Assembly (NCBI RefSeq): GCF_003049085.1
Contig: NZ_PIQX01000004.1
Coordinates: 204,960 to 268,959 of the forward strand
Length of the DNA stretch: 64,000 nucleotides
Direction: 5' to 3'
Source of the DNA: Campylobacter concisus
GTDB taxonomy: Bacteria; Campylobacterota; Campylobacteria; Campylobacterales; Campylobacteraceae
Below, piece after piece: positions 1 to 9,756 of this stretch. How positions within the stretch are numbered: the first letter of the stretch is position 1; every line of letters begins with the position of its first letter. Both the position numbers and the translations under genes were made by a program. Below the pieces are notes generated by a model. That model was not told the DNA's origin and did no database searches. It worked only from the letters and a program-made list of their open reading frames with translations.

Positions 1-2
1 GT

Positions 3-2894
3 TCAAAGATTAGCAAAATAACGGAGGACAAAAATAGCAACAACGTAATGGAACTTTCTTCGGATAAAAAAGGTTTTGTTATAAAAGACGTATTGATGAA
101 AACCGGCGAGAAAACCGAAGTAACAGCCAAAGTACTCTCAGCGGCTACCCACAATGGTGTAGCTGTAGATGAGAGTACGGAGGCTAAAGCCACAGTAACA
201 GTCTCTAATCTAAATAGAGTTTCAATAGCTTTTGATAAAGACGATAACGAAAATTCGCTACTCTCAAGACCTGAAAGCGCAAGCGGAGGTAATCTAGCGA
301 TCTATAAAACTACCGCCAAAATCACGCTTCCGAATAATATCTTGGAAAAAGACAAGGTAACTATTGATATAGATGGAACCCAAAAGGATTATATCGTTGA
401 AAAAGATTCAAACGGCAATCTGTTTCTTTCTAAAGGAAGCGAAAAATTAGAAATAAAAGACGGTGCGGTAACTATAAAAGATATAGAACTAAAAACGAGC
501 GGCGACACGAAGATTTCGGTTAGCGTTACCGATAAAAACGGAGCGGTTGCAGAGGCTAAAAATAATATATCTATGGATACCTTAAATAACGATATGTTAA
601 TTAAGTTCGACGAAGACAAAAATAACGACGGGGTTATAGCCACTACGGCAAATGAAACGACGGCGAGCATTAAGCTTCCGTCAAATACTGTTAACGGCGA
701 TATATTAAAACTTAAGATAGGTGATAATTCCGAGAAATCATACCTCATCGAGAAAAATGCGAACGGAAAATTTGAAATTACCGAAATAGATTCCGCTAAA
801 AACAAAATAGGTACGCCGATAGAAGCCGACGATAATAAAATAGTTAAAGTTTCTGTTCCTATTAATTCCGTAAGTCCTACGAAAGTTAGCGCCGAGGTAG
901 TCGATTACGAAGGTAAAGGCGTAGCTGTGCATTCAACAAACGATATTAAAAAAGCTTCCGGCGGCGGCAATTCGTTAATGGTAACTTATGAGGAGGATAC
1001 TAATAGGGACGCTAAATTAAGTAGAGCCGAAGCTAATCAAGACGGAACAGCAAGCAAGACGAATGCTGTTATAACACTACCTGTTGGCAAAATAGTAACC
1101 GGTGATAAACTAACGGTAGATATAAAAAATGAGCCAAGCGAGCCAAGCGGCAATAGAAAGCTAGAGTACATTCTTACTAAAAATAATGACGGCTCCATAA
1201 GTGCTGTGGATAAAAACGGTAATCCAGTAAATATCGAAGAAGGGCTTATCAAAGTTCCAGTAAACGTTCAAGTTGGTACACAAACGACTACGAAAGTAAC
1301 GCTAGAAGATAGCACTGGGGTTAATAAGGGCACAACCGGAGAAAAACCTATAGAGTTAGAGAGAGGACTAAATGATAAGCCTATTAAGGTAACGTTCGAC
1401 GAAGATAATCTAAATAGGGATGGCACAATAGACCGCGTAGAAGCCGACGAAGATGGCAATATTTATACAACTACGGCAACTGTGACTATACCTTACAACG
1501 CATCTATCGGCGATAAATTAAAAGTAGAGATTAGCACAGAATCTACGCCTAGAGAATACGAGCTAAAAAGCGTAGACGGTAAAATAAAGGCAGTTTCGTC
1601 AAGCGGCGAAACACTAGACGTAGTAGACAACGCGATAAAAATTCCTAACGTTAAGCTTGCATATACTGCGCCAACTTCGGGAAATCCGGCTCCAGCATTG
1701 GTTCCGACTACGGTAAAAGCTACGTTAACCGACGCATACGGCGAAGATAAAACGATAGACAATAAGAATATAAATTTAAATATGGGCTTTAGCGGAAAAC
1801 TCGAAGCGGTATTCACCGAGGACTTAAGTCGCAATAAAGTTCTAAGCAGAGACGAAGCGGCGATAGACGGCAATGCCGGTAAAACTACTCTTGGTCTAAA
1901 GCTTCCAAGCAACGTTATGGCCGGAGATAAGATTAGCGTTACTATAAAAACCGACGGTCAAGTCACCAGAACCGAAAATTTTACGCTTGAAAAAGAAAAC
2001 GGTGAACTTGTTGCTAAAAGTGCTAATGGTAACAAGATATCTCTTGAAGGAGGAGCGTTAAATCTAAAAGATATAGATGTGAGTGTAGGCCATAAGTATA
2101 GCGCAGAAGCTGAATTAACTAACAGTAAAGGCGAATACAAGCAAACGTCTACTAACGAGGTCGAGCTAGAAAAAATGCAATATATAAGCTCTTATAGCGA
2201 AAGCGAAGATGCGAGCAACAAGGGCTTGCATAACGTAACGCTATATTTGCCGGAAGACGCTAGAGAGGGAGATAAAATTTCTCTTACTTATACAGATCCG
2301 AACGATCATAGCAAAACTGTTATGAAAGAGCTAGAAGGACTAACTAAAGCCGATATAGATAACGGTCACATTTCGACTCAAATAAACGTAAATCCGGAAA
2401 AAGCCTATGACGTAAAAGTGGTGGCTCAAACGGCTGATTCAAGTGGTTCAAATCACAGCGTAGCATCTTCGTTTACTATAAAAGTAGAGCAAGATATCAG
2501 TAATGATACGGTAGAATTTAACGCAAATAACAATAGAATGTACGGCGGCAACGGTACGGATACTTTAGTATTTAAAGAAAGCGTAGATCTAAATAATGTA
2601 GCGAATCTGGGCGATAAAGTTTATAAATTTGAACAAATTAAGCTTGGAGATGACGGAGCGAACGGCGCAGTTAATCTAACGATTAGTCCGAAAAATGTTT
2701 TAGATATAACTGACAATAAAGACGTTAGATTAAAAATTTTGGGCGATGATCACGATAGAGTTAATTTAGATAACCATGAATGGAAAAGAACAACAGATAC
2801 CAATAGTGGCAATAGGACCTACGAAAGTATGTATGAAATCAATGGGCATACCGTTAAAATAGAGGTAGACCAAAAAATTCATACCGACTTCTAA
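3..2894 (+). CDS. Large type I-secreted repeat adhesin, 3' part
   Basis: The frame is open to the left edge of the window, so this is the C-terminal part (at least 963 residues) of a larger protein; the ATG at 48 is not a credible start. Five or so repeats of about 120-135 residues are visible, each beginning with an acidic loop such as FDEDKNNDGVI or FDEDNLNRDGTI, followed by LPxxxxxGDKLxVxI and a lysine/glutamate-rich strand. The loops resemble calcium-binding turns. The last 130 residues hold MYGGNGTDTLVF and an LGDDHDRVNL segment, typical of C-terminal type I secretion signals of RTX/BapA/LapA-like adhesins. Such proteins are exported by an ABC-MFP-TolC machine and act in surface attachment or biofilm; that role is family knowledge. 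The secretion genes are not in the window. A strong terminator follows. Confidence 0.8.
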   Translation, partial: SKISKITEDKNSNNVMELSSDKKGFVIKDVLMKTGEKTEVTAKVLSAATHNGVAVDESTEAKATVTVSNLNRVSIAFDKDDNENSLLSRPESASGGNLAIYKTTAKITLPNNILEKDKVTIDIDGTQKDYIVEKDSNGNLFLSKGSEKLEIKDGAVTIKDIELKTSGDTKISVSVTDKNGAVAEAKNNISMDTLNNDMLIKFDEDKNNDGVIATTANETTASIKLPSNTVNGDILKLKIGDNSEKSYLIEKNANGKFEITEIDSAKNKIGTPIEADDNKIVKVSVPINSVSPTKVSAEVVDYEGKGVAVHSTNDIKKASGGGNSLMVTYEEDTNRDAKLSRAEANQDGTASKTNAVITLPVGKIVTGDKLTVDIKNEPSEPSGNRKLEYILTKNNDGSISAVDKNGNPVNIEEGLIKVPVNVQVGTQTTTKVTLEDSTGVNKGTTGEKPIELERGLNDKPIKVTFDEDNLNRDGTIDRVEADEDGNIYTTTATVTIPYNASIGDKLKVEISTESTPREYELKSVDGKIKAVSSSGETLDVVDNAIKIPNVKLAYTAPTSGNPAPALVPTTVKATLTDAYGEDKTIDNKNINLNMGFSGKLEAVFTEDLSRNKVLSRDEAAIDGNAGKTTLGLKLPSNVMAGDKISVTIKTDGQVTRTENFTLEKENGELVAKSANGNKISLEGGALNLKDIDVSVGHKYSAEAELTNSKGEYKQTSTNEVELEKMQYISSYSESEDASNKGLHNVTLYLPEDAREGDKISLTYTDPNDHSKTVMKELEGLTKADIDNGHISTQINVNPEKAYDVKVVAQTADSSGSNHSVASSFTIKVEQDISNDTVEFNANNNRMYGGNGTDTLVFKESVDLNNVANLGDKVYKFEQIKLGDDGANGAVNLTISPKNVLDITDNKDVRLKILGDDHDRVNLDNHEWKRTTDTNSGNRTYESMYEINGHTVKIEVDQKIHTDF

Positions 2895-2901
2895 GAAAGC
2901 T

Positions 2902-2933
2902 TTGCGACGAGCTTAAAACTCGTCGCAATTTTT
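2902..2933 (+). terminator. Rho-independent terminator after the adhesin gene
   Basis: A perfect 10-bp stem (TTGCGACGAG at 2902-2911, CTCGTCGCAA at 2919-2928) with a 7-nt loop is followed at once by a T tract. It starts 7 bp after the adhesin stop codon. Confidence 0.85.
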
Positions 2934-3353
2934 ATCTTCATATATTGATCTTGTTTTTATCAATTCTAATATAAATTTTTATCAATAATAGTATTTTAAG
3001 ACATTTTACCAGACGGCTTAGCCTAAAACCAAATACATAGACTACTAAGTACCTATAGTATAAGGTCGATAATAAATGGATATTTAAATTTAGTGTAGCT
3101 GGTTGATTTTATTATACTAATAGGCTTATCTTGCTGGTAGCCTAGCATCTACATTTCATTAGGAATTTAAAGAACCATTATAAAACGATCTATTTGCTCT
3201 TTAAAAATTCTTATTGCTAGATATTAAATATTCTCAAGTTTTTTATTAAATCCTTAGTTATAATTTAAACGTTTTATTACCAAAAGTCATATTTAGTGGA
3301 TAAAGTTTCGTCTAAGTTTTTATATTTTTCTTTTGCTCGGCCAAAGAAAAATT
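2934..3353. other. AT-rich intergenic stretch without a gene
   Basis: No open frame with a credible start or ribosome site was seen on either strand. A hairpin (CGGCCAAA with TTTTGGCCG, about 3338-3360) overlaps the beginning of the inverted repeat that follows. No intact tRNA is present here, so the left boundary of element A lies outside the window or is unrecognisable. Confidence 0.5.
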
Positions 3354-3399
3354 TTGGCCGTCTGCCAAGACCTTACAGCAAGCTCAATTTGAGCTTGCT
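3354..3399 (+). repeat. 46-bp inverted repeat, left copy
   Basis: This 46-bp block recurs in inverted orientation at 6101-6146 with two differences. Its right half is itself a perfect hairpin (AGCAAGCTCAA at 3377-3387 with TTGAGCTTGCT at 3389-3399). The pair brackets the broken integrase and the first att copy. Confidence 0.8.
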
Positions 3400-3510
3400 A
3401 AGTAAGTTTATCAACATATAAAAATGTTGATGCTTAATAGGGGTGAATCTAGATAATTAAAGTGTATGGTAGCATAATTTTATGCAATGTTACATAAGGT
3501 AAAATCACGT

Positions 3511-3612
3511 AAAATAGGTATACTTAAGTATAGTAACGTAAATTACGTATAGTAAAGTTATGTGAAGTATGGTTAAGTATAGTAAGGTATAGTGAAGTAA
3601 AGTTACGTAATA
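3511..3612. repeat. Cluster of degenerate GTATAGTAA repeats
   Basis: About 100 bp are built from imperfect 9-12 bp units related to AAGTATAGTAA, alternating with ACGTAA/TTACGT, and include the palindrome ATACTTAAGTAT (3520-3531). The array ends about 20 bp from the 3' end of the broken integrase gene. Spacing and units are too irregular for CRISPR. It could bind a recombination, transfer or replication protein; this is unproven. Confidence 0.5.
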
Positions 3613-3631
3613 AAATGTATTATGAGATATA

Positions 3632-5585
3632 TTAGTAACTTACCATTTCAACTTTTGCTTTTAATACACTAGCATTTATATTTGTAGCATATGTTCCAAG
3701 TAAAATTTTATACTGTTTCTCATGTCCTACTATTTGAGCTATGATATTTGGCTCTACTTCTTGTTGGACAAGCGTATCTATAAAATAGTGTCTAAAAGAG
3801 TAAAAAGTCTTTTGTTTGTCGCTACTTATTAGTTTTCTTTGTATTTGTGATCTAAAAATTTCAGAAAAGTCTTTATTACTTACTTTAAAAATGCTTTTAT
3901 TTGAACTAGCTCTTTGCTTTATAAACTCCATTAATCCAAGCTCTATTAGCTTGCTATGCACTGGTACAAGCCTTATGGAATTTATATTTTTAGTACTCTT
4001 ACCATCATCTCTATTTATGTTAAAGCAAAGCACATTATTATGCTGCACGATGTCACGTGCTCTTAGCTGAACTATCTCATTTATTCTCATACCGCTATAT
4101 GCTGCTATCATGGTTATATAGTATAAATCATTTGCACTTATGCGTTTGCTAGATGTTGTGTTAGTCTCTTTAAAATTTTGGACTATTTTAAAGATAGTGT
4201 TGGCTTCATCCTTGCTGTAAGGTAGCACCTTACGCTCCATTGGATTTATCTCTACTTTTACATTTAGATCATTTACGATGCTCTTACTTATGTAGTCACT
4301 GTTATAGCAATACTTAAAGAACTGAATAACCCTTATCATATACTTTTGTATGGTTACTTGTGATAGCTTGGGATCGTTTTTACCTATGCGTATGATTTGC
4401 TCTAAGTTTTTGTCTTTGTATTTAGCTTTTTGATTTAGCTTGGTTGGTATGAGGGCCAAAGTATTTCTAAATTTAAGTAAATCATCTCGTGATATGGCCG
4501 CAATATCTTTGTTTGGGTTAAAAAATTTAAATAGTATGTTTCCTACAATATTTACCAGATCCATGGTGCTATTTGACCATTTTTGACTAATGCTAGTATT
4601 TGCTATAAAATTTTCAAATGCTGTTTTTAGTGTGATGATCTCTTTACTCTCTGCCTTTCTTTGGCTGGTAGAGCATGGTACTATCTCATATTCTTGTCTT
4701 ATTTCATCATTTAAAATACCTACACTAAAGCTTTTATCACCTACTTTTATGCGTTTACCTATGATGTGACTACCGCTAGTTAGTATCTGCTCTACACTCC
4801 TCTCATCATCTTTGGTTTTTATTAGTTTAATAGGTGTGTTGAGTCCATATTGTTGCTTGGCAGTTGTTATTATGGCATGTGAGAAATTTTTAGTTAAATT
4901 TTTTTATGCCTTCTTTATTAAGAGGTAGTCCATGTGTCTCATCAAGGGTCTCAATATTATCCTGAAAGCTATCTATATTGTTTGATTCAAAGCTATGGTT
5001 TTCATCTTGTTTGTTTAAAAATTTAAGCTTTTTAGAAACGAGGTTTGTGCTTTTATCAAGCTTTGATATAAGGTAGTTTAGTGATAATATATGTTTCTCA
5101 AGCAAGGTTTGAGCTATACTGGCTTTATCATCTTGGTCTATAGCTTCATCTAAGTTGTTAGATAAAATTTTGGCTTTATTTATCAAAGCCTCATTGCTTT
5201 GCTTGAGCAATTCAGGAAAGCTATCGTTTTTTAAGGCTTCTTTGAAGTGCTGATTTAGTGCATCTGCAAAGTCAATATCTATCTTTTTATCATAAAGCGA
5301 ATGCTCTTTTATGCTCTTGTCTACCTTTACTTGCATAAAACTATCAACTAATGAATCTATAATTCCTTGATTTAGCTTCATATCCACTGCCTTTGTTATG
5401 AGATAAATATATCTATCATAAATTCTAGCAGATTTTCTGGCTTTTAATATGGAACAAGTCCCCAAGGAGAAACACAACTCTCTTGAACAATTAAAAACTT
5501 TTCTTGCTTTTGGGGTGATGACACTTCGGTAGTAATAAATTCCATTACGATTTTTTAAATGCACCATGCTTCTGTAGTGGAACAA
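3632..5585 (-). pseudogene. Tyrosine integrase 1 of element A, frameshifted
   Basis: Two reading frames make up one integrase of about 645 residues. The N-terminal 231 residues (4890-5585; probable start ATG at 5567, beginning MVHLKNRNGIYYYRS) run out at a run of seven A on the coding strand (T7 at 4899-4905). In the next frame the homologous sequence continues without a stop (GIKNLTKNFSHAIITTA and on) to the catalytic domain, which ends at 3632. Shifting one base at the A run restores the frame. The catalytic part keeps the box I arginine (YSGMRINEIVQL), the HYF box II region, GHEKQYK and a terminal Tyr in LLGTYA. It is closely related to integrase 3 and less so to integrase 2. Integrases of this kind join an element to the 3' end of a tRNA gene. 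It may be a pseudogene, a slippage-switched gene or a base-calling error. Confidence 0.8.
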
Positions 5586-5595
5586 AAGTGGGACA
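5577..5595. promoter_or_regulatory. Candidate integrase arm sites (TGGnACA pair), right end of element A
   Basis: GTGGAACA at 5577-5584 and GTGGGACA at 5588-5595 lie between integrase 1 and the first att copy. The same motif pairs occur beside att copies 2 (right) and 3 (both sides), but not beside the ends of element B. Assignment as arm-type binding sites is inference from position and pairing. Confidence 0.45.
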
Positions 5596-5672
5596 CTCGA
5601 CTAATGCTTATTGGAAAAAGTTGTTTGTAATGGTGATGTAGCAGGGCTTTAAGTGATATTTAAAAATTTATC

Positions 5673-5717
5673 TCATAAGCCGGAGGTCGGGAGTTCAAGT
5701 CTCCCCCGTGACACCAT
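5673..5717 (+). repeat. att copy 1: 3' part of a CAU-anticodon tRNA
   Basis: These 45 bp are identical to 22225-22269 and 42840-42884. Read as a tRNA they start in the anticodon loop (CTCATAA, anticodon CAT) and run through the 3' anticodon stem, variable loop, T arm and acceptor strand to the encoded CCA. The 5' half of the tRNA is missing, so this is an attachment-site remnant, not a gene. It marks the boundary between elements A and B. The source is a Met or Ile2 tRNA; the intact copy should lie to the left of the window. Confidence 0.9.
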
Positions 5718-5788
5718 AAATACCTAAACTACGATGTTTCTACAATATTATATTGCAGTCACCTTTCATAAAATATAGCTTAAAGTTT

Positions 5789-5826
5789 GTAGCAAAATAA
5801 AATTTTATGTAGCAAATTTTTAAGCT
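5789..5826. promoter_or_regulatory. Candidate integrase arm sites (TGTAGCAA pair), left end of element B
   Basis: TGTAGCAA occurs at 5789-5796 and 5819-5826, about 70-110 bp inside the left end of element B. The matching pair TGTAGCAA/TGTAGCA is found at 22143 and 22153 at its right end, next to integrase 2. A role as arm sites is inferred. Confidence 0.45.
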
Positions 5827-6354
5827 TGAGGTAATTTTAGCATGTTTTTTCATAAATTTTTAAAATTTATAAAGACACCAAGAATCATGCGAGCTTGTGT
5901 GGAAATTATAAAAAACCAACTCGTTATATCTATTATTTAAGTAAATATTAAAAATAAATTTTAATATTAAAAAATATTTATTTTATTTTAAGTTACCAAG
6001 AAACCATTTTTCCTTCTTGACACACTCATAAAATAATATCATCTATCAATATACAAGCATCAAGTAATTTTTTTCATAGTATGTATAATAATACTTATTT
6101 AGCAAACTCAAATTGAGTTTGCTGTAAGGTCTTGGCAGACGGCCAATATTTTTATTCTCATAATAGAATAAAAATATAAAAGCTCAGACAAATCATTATC
6201 TCTAAAAACTAGCTTTTACAGATAAAATGTCTAAGCTTTTTATAAGGAATAGATAAAATTTTCTTAATAATATTTAAAGGTTTTGTAGCGAAAATTTCAG
6301 AAGACACACAGATTGTTTCAAGGTGGCGTTTGATTTTTCACTAAACATAGACTA
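5827..6354. other. AT-rich gene-free stretch at left end of element B
   Basis: No gene is supported here. It holds the right copy of the 46-bp inverted repeat (6101-6146) and a hairpin just after it (TTTTATTC...GAATAAAA, about 6150-6173). Confidence 0.5.
6101..6146 (-). repeat. 46-bp inverted repeat, right copy
   Basis: Reverse complement of 3354-3399 with two compensating differences, so the internal hairpin (AGCAAACTCAA with TTGAGTTTGCT) is preserved. Preservation of pairing despite base changes suggests the hairpin matters, for instance as a terminator or recombination site. Confidence 0.8.
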
Positions 6355-7128
6355 TTAAGCCACCACTACTGTTTTTGTTGTATTTATATCGTCATTATAT
6401 TTACTGACATAGATAAGGTTACTCTCATCGCTTATATCATCTACAAACTGAAAAAATCCTATACCACTTTTTGGAAGCGTTGTATTTTTGTATATAGCCT
6501 CTATATATTTAGGCGTTATAAAGATGAAATTCTTATCCATGAGCGAGTATTTGAAGTTAAATGACGAGATACTAAATTTATCCTCTCTAAAGTGAGGGCT
6601 TAGATGCTCTTTTAGCTTTTTGTCTTTAACATCACTACCTTCATCTAAATTTAGCTCCATCTCTTTAAATCCCTCTTGGTTTTTATGCTCCACATCATTT
6701 AGCTTATATATGCAAACAGCAAGGTTGTCTGCTTGATTAAGAGCTGATTTTACATGAAGTCTTATGTGAGCACTATTTAAATTTGGATTTAGCACCGCAG
6801 CATTATTGTTTTCAGATGTTGGACTACCTACGCTATGAGCTAGCTTTATCCTATTTTCTTTTTTTATGCATCTTAGTGGTGAGCTAGTGTTACTTAGGCA
6901 CGCTGGTACTAGATCTTGCATAACAGCATAGTTGTTATGCATGCTTTTTAGACTTAGCGCCGCTCTTGGCACGTATGCTACATTGGTGCAAGGATTATGT
7001 GCTGAGCAGCCAACTATTGGTGAGCTTATAAAGTCCACATCAAGTATCACACCTTGATCGTCTGACCTTATGCTTCTGCCTGTTCTACTTTTTAGTATCA
7101 CGTGACCACCATGTGGGCAAACTACCAC
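6355..7128 (-). CDS. PAAR-like cysteine-rich protein, probable C-terminal part of a split T6SS effector
   Basis: 257 residues from a GTG. The first 90 residues hold VVCPHGGHV, SSPIVGCSAHNPC and further Cys/Pro spacing, resembling PAAR-like (DUF4280-type) domains that cap VgrG spikes; the remainder is unassigned. The frame is open upstream of the GTG for about 48 more codons back to a stop, with no other start, and that stretch (LNIDLKPTNKETKESLEKAN) reads as a natural continuation of the neighbouring gene at 7220-8176. Removing one A near 7273-7275 joins the two frames. I therefore think this is the 3' part of a larger effector gene that has lost its frame. The PAAR-like call is from visible motifs only. 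Confidence 0.55.
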   Translation of the reverse strand: MVVCPHGGHVILKSRTGRSIRSDDQGVILDVDFISSPIVGCSAHNPCTNVAYVPRAALSLKSMHNNYAVMQDLVPACLSNTSSPLRCIKKENRIKLAHSVGSPTSENNNAAVLNPNLNSAHIRLHVKSALNQADNLAVCIYKLNDVEHKNQEGFKEMELNLDEGSDVKDKKLKEHLSPHFREDKFSISSFNFKYSLMDKNFIFITPKYIEAIYKNTTLPKSGIGFFQFVDDISDESNLIYVSKYNDDINTTKTVVVA

Positions 7129-7219
7129 GTCATCTTCTATTATTGGATTAGCAAACGCAGTACCGCTAGCACTTAGAGCGCTACTTTGCTTTTCTAAGCT
7201 TAGTCTCTCATTTGCTTTT

Positions 7220-8176
7220 TCAAGCGACTCTTTGGTCTCTTTGTTTGTTGGCTTTAGATCTATATTTAGACTTTAGTGAGTAGTTTAGTATGCTAGCCTG
7301 TGAGTTTTTATAGGTAACACTTAGTCTTCCCTTGTCTTTATCCTCATCTCTTGGCTGGTGAGCAAAGCTTAGCAGGTTAGAATTTGACTCCTCCCCGTCC
7401 TCTTCTTTTTTAAAGTATAGTGGATAGTCTGATTGCTCGGTGGCGGTGCTTAGTGGCTTGTCTATGATATAAACCTGCGTTTTTAGCTTTGTAAAGTCTA
7501 TATCCAGATCAGAGCTAACTTTATTTATGTCAAATATACTCTTATCTCTTAAAAATATATCTACCTTGCCATCACTGATATGCATTAGCTCGTTTGGCTC
7601 AAGTCTTATCACATTTAAGTACTCTTTTGCCACATCATTTTTGGCGTCTTTTGCCACGTTGTCTATCAGCTTAAAGTTATGCATTAGCACTATGCCCTGA
7701 TAGATCTTTTTCTCCGTATTTGTCTTGGCTATCGCCACATAGTGTTTATTGTCGTCCGCATATTTAAAGCTTTCAAATTTCAGCTCATAAGCACTTCTAT
7801 AAATTTCTAGCCTTGCGTTTATGTACTCTTCTAGCTTTTTTTCGCTTGAGTTAGAATTTACATGCGAGCTTACTATCTTAAAAAAGTCAGATATATAGCC
7901 CATACGATCTTTAAATGCCGCTAGATCGACCTTTTTGCTTAGCATAAAGTATCTAAACGAGTAGATAGCAAAGAAAAGATCTGCATCGCCACTTTTTACC
8001 TTACTAGCTATATCTTTAGCGTCTAGTGCCTTTATCTCGTCCCTATCTATCATATCTACAAATTTATCTTTCTCTTTGTAGTACAAAAGCGAGCTTACAG
8101 GGTCTTCTAAATTTGGCGCCTCTTTTTCATCCTCAAAGCCTAGAGCATTTACATATAGAGCTATAGGATATATCAC
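7220..8176 (-). CDS. Unknown protein, probable middle part of a split T6SS effector
   Basis: 318 residues from a GTG that overlaps the stop of the lipase gene (GTGA at 8173-8176). No known domain is recognised; it is charged and without a signal peptide or membrane span. Its last 15-20 residues (KSKYRSKANKQRDQRVA) look like an out-of-frame tail, because a one-base change near 7273 fuses it to the PAAR-like frame. Its N-terminus can likewise be joined to the lipase: adding one A to the A6 run at 8197-8202 gives EDKKRLSILESVIYPIAL. The GTGA overlap alternatively allows translational coupling as a separate gene. Function unknown; context suggests part of a T6SS cargo protein. Confidence 0.5.
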   Translation of the reverse strand: MIYPIALYVNALGFEDEKEAPNLEDPVSSLLYYKEKDKFVDMIDRDEIKALDAKDIASKVKSGDADLFFAIYSFRYFMLSKKVDLAAFKDRMGYISDFFKIVSSHVNSNSSEKKLEEYINARLEIYRSAYELKFESFKYADDNKHYVAIAKTNTEKKIYQGIVLMHNFKLIDNVAKDAKNDVAKEYLNVIRLEPNELMHISDGKVDIFLRDKSIFDINKVSSDLDIDFTKLKTQVYIIDKPLSTATEQSDYPLYFKKEEDGEESNSNLLSFAHQPRDEDKDKGRLSVTYKNSQASILNYSLKSKYRSKANKQRDQRVA

Positions 8177-9756
8177 GCTCTCAAGTATACTAAGCCTTTT
8201 TTATCTTCGCTGCCTAGTTTTGGTAGATAGCCTAGAGAAATTTTGTAGAAGTAGACATTAAAGCTTAGACTTTGTATATAGTCATTTAAGTAGTCTAGAG
8301 CACCTGCTATATCTTTGTCTTTTATCTTTTGCTCATTTTTTTCATTGCTTAGTAGATACTCCATTAAGCATAAGCTTTCAACGATTTGTTTTATATAGTG
8401 CGAAGCGACTAAGACATTGATAAGATGTAGCTTGTCTGTATTTTTATAGTCAAATTCTGCCTCATTTCCATCTTTAGTAAAGGCTCCTAACCCATATCTA
8501 AATCCAAGATCAGATATCACCGAAGTGCTTGGCTCATAGAGTTGGTTCCAGTCTCTTTTTAAGCTATCCTTGCCACTATCATCACTAGCGTCAAATAGTC
8601 CCTCATCGTTTTTATCATAAATTTTATGTCTTACGCTATCGCAATGATGTATCTCTATACCTGAGCTTGCTTTGCTAGATTTATTGATATTAGAACTTAC
8701 CTTTTTATCTCCTAGTTCTTTGCAAGCTTGCTCGTTATCTTTGACTGTATCTACGCACTCTTTTAGCGTACTCTTGTCATCTTTAAAGCCTAGCATACCC
8801 TTTATCTTTTTAAAGATAGAGTTTGCGATGCCTCCTATAAAGCCATTCGGATCAAGAAGTCTTGCCACCCACCTTACGCCTTTCATTATTGCCTTAGCTA
8901 TAAAGCTTACAAATCTTAAAGATATAGTGACTAAACTAGCAAATGCACCACCAAATCCAGGGGCATTAAAAGTATATAGCTCTTTTACATCTTTGGTATA
9001 TAAAAAGGCAAAGGACTGAGCCAAGTGACCACCTAGTGAGTGACCTGATAAGACTAGGTTAGAAATTTCGCTTGTATCACCTGAGTTTGATTTATACTCT
9101 TTTATAGCATTATACATATCGCTCTTTAGCATAGCCATAGAGGCTATTTGGTTTAGTCCTGTACCAAAAAGGGCTATCATGCCATCGGTAAATACTAGGT
9201 CTTTAAACCCTAGCTCAGTTCCTCTAAAGCCTATGATGTAGTTTTTAAATTTACTATCATAAAAGACTGTCGAGCTAAAGCCAGTGATAGATGTATTTTT
9301 GATGTGATGGACTAGCTCGTAGCGATTGACAAAGTCTTTTGTGCGAAGAGAAATTTGGTGGTAGTTTTCTTTATTTACAAAAATATATGGTGGTTTGTCG
9401 TCAGGTGTAGCGATAAAACTTTGAACTTCGTTATCTATGGATTTTATTTTTGGCTCACTTTGCTCATTTACTTTTGGTTTGGTTATTATCATATCTTGAT
9501 TAAAACGAGCTTCTATGGTTAGGGCGTAGGCAGTTGGTTTGCCAGAATTACGATTGTTTATCTTTGACTGTTTGGTTTGATTGTCCTCAGTTATCTCATC
9601 ACCTTTTTTGATACCATCTGCATATCTCCAAACAGGCTTTTCTATCTCTTGTTTTTTGTAAGAATTTACAATGTTTTCAGGGGCATTGTCTTTGCCAACC
9701 TTACTATAAAGATCATCTAGTCCATTTTTCTCATTCTCGCTTACCCAGTGAAGCAT
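8173..9756 (-). CDS. Class 3 lipase domain protein, probable T6SS lipase effector (Tle-like)
   Basis: 527 residues. YIIGFRGTELGF (about 173-184) and VLSGHSLGGHLAQ (nucleophile Ser about 240) are the hallmark motifs of the alpha/beta-hydrolase class 3 lipases; FNAPGFGG follows. T6SS phospholipase effectors with a GxSxG motif attack membranes of neighbouring bacteria. No signal peptide is seen. A lipoprotein gene directly upstream in the same operon fits a periplasmic immunity protein, and a PAAR-like segment lies downstream. The frame is open upstream of this ATG: ATG at 9831, 2 bp after the lipoprotein stop, starts MSQISTKE and then meets an in-frame TAA before continuing into KDYADIADASYAMLHW. 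The native start may thus be 9831, with a nonsense codon lost to decay or misread. Confidence 0.75.
   Translation of the reverse strand: MLHWVSENEKNGLDDLYSKVGKDNAPENIVNSYKKQEIEKPVWRYADGIKKGDEITEDNQTKQSKINNRNSGKPTAYALTIEARFNQDMIITKPKVNEQSEPKIKSIDNEVQSFIATPDDKPPYIFVNKENYHQISLRTKDFVNRYELVHHIKNTSITGFSSTVFYDSKFKNYIIGFRGTELGFKDLVFTDGMIALFGTGLNQIASMAMLKSDMYNAIKEYKSNSGDTSEISNLVLSGHSLGGHLAQSFAFLYTKDVKELYTFNAPGFGGAFASLVTISLRFVSFIAKAIMKGVRWVARLLDPNGFIGGIANSIFKKIKGMLGFKDDKSTLKECVDTVKDNEQACKELGDKKVSSNINKSSKASSGIEIHHCDSVRHKIYDKNDEGLFDASDDSGKDSLKRDWNQLYEPSTSVISDLGFRYGLGAFTKDGNEAEFDYKNTDKLHLINVLVASHYIKQIVESLCLMEYLLSNEKNEQKIKDKDIAGALDYLNDYIQSLSFNVYFYKISLGYLPKLGSEDKKGLVYLRA

Noticed and set aside
3511..3612. 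CRISPR-like array
   Set aside because: Units are short, irregular and not separated by unique spacers of constant length; no cas genes are present.
5673..5717. Possible tRNA genes at the three att copies
   Set aside because: Each copy starts in the anticodon loop; the 5' acceptor strand, D arm and 5' anticodon stem are missing.
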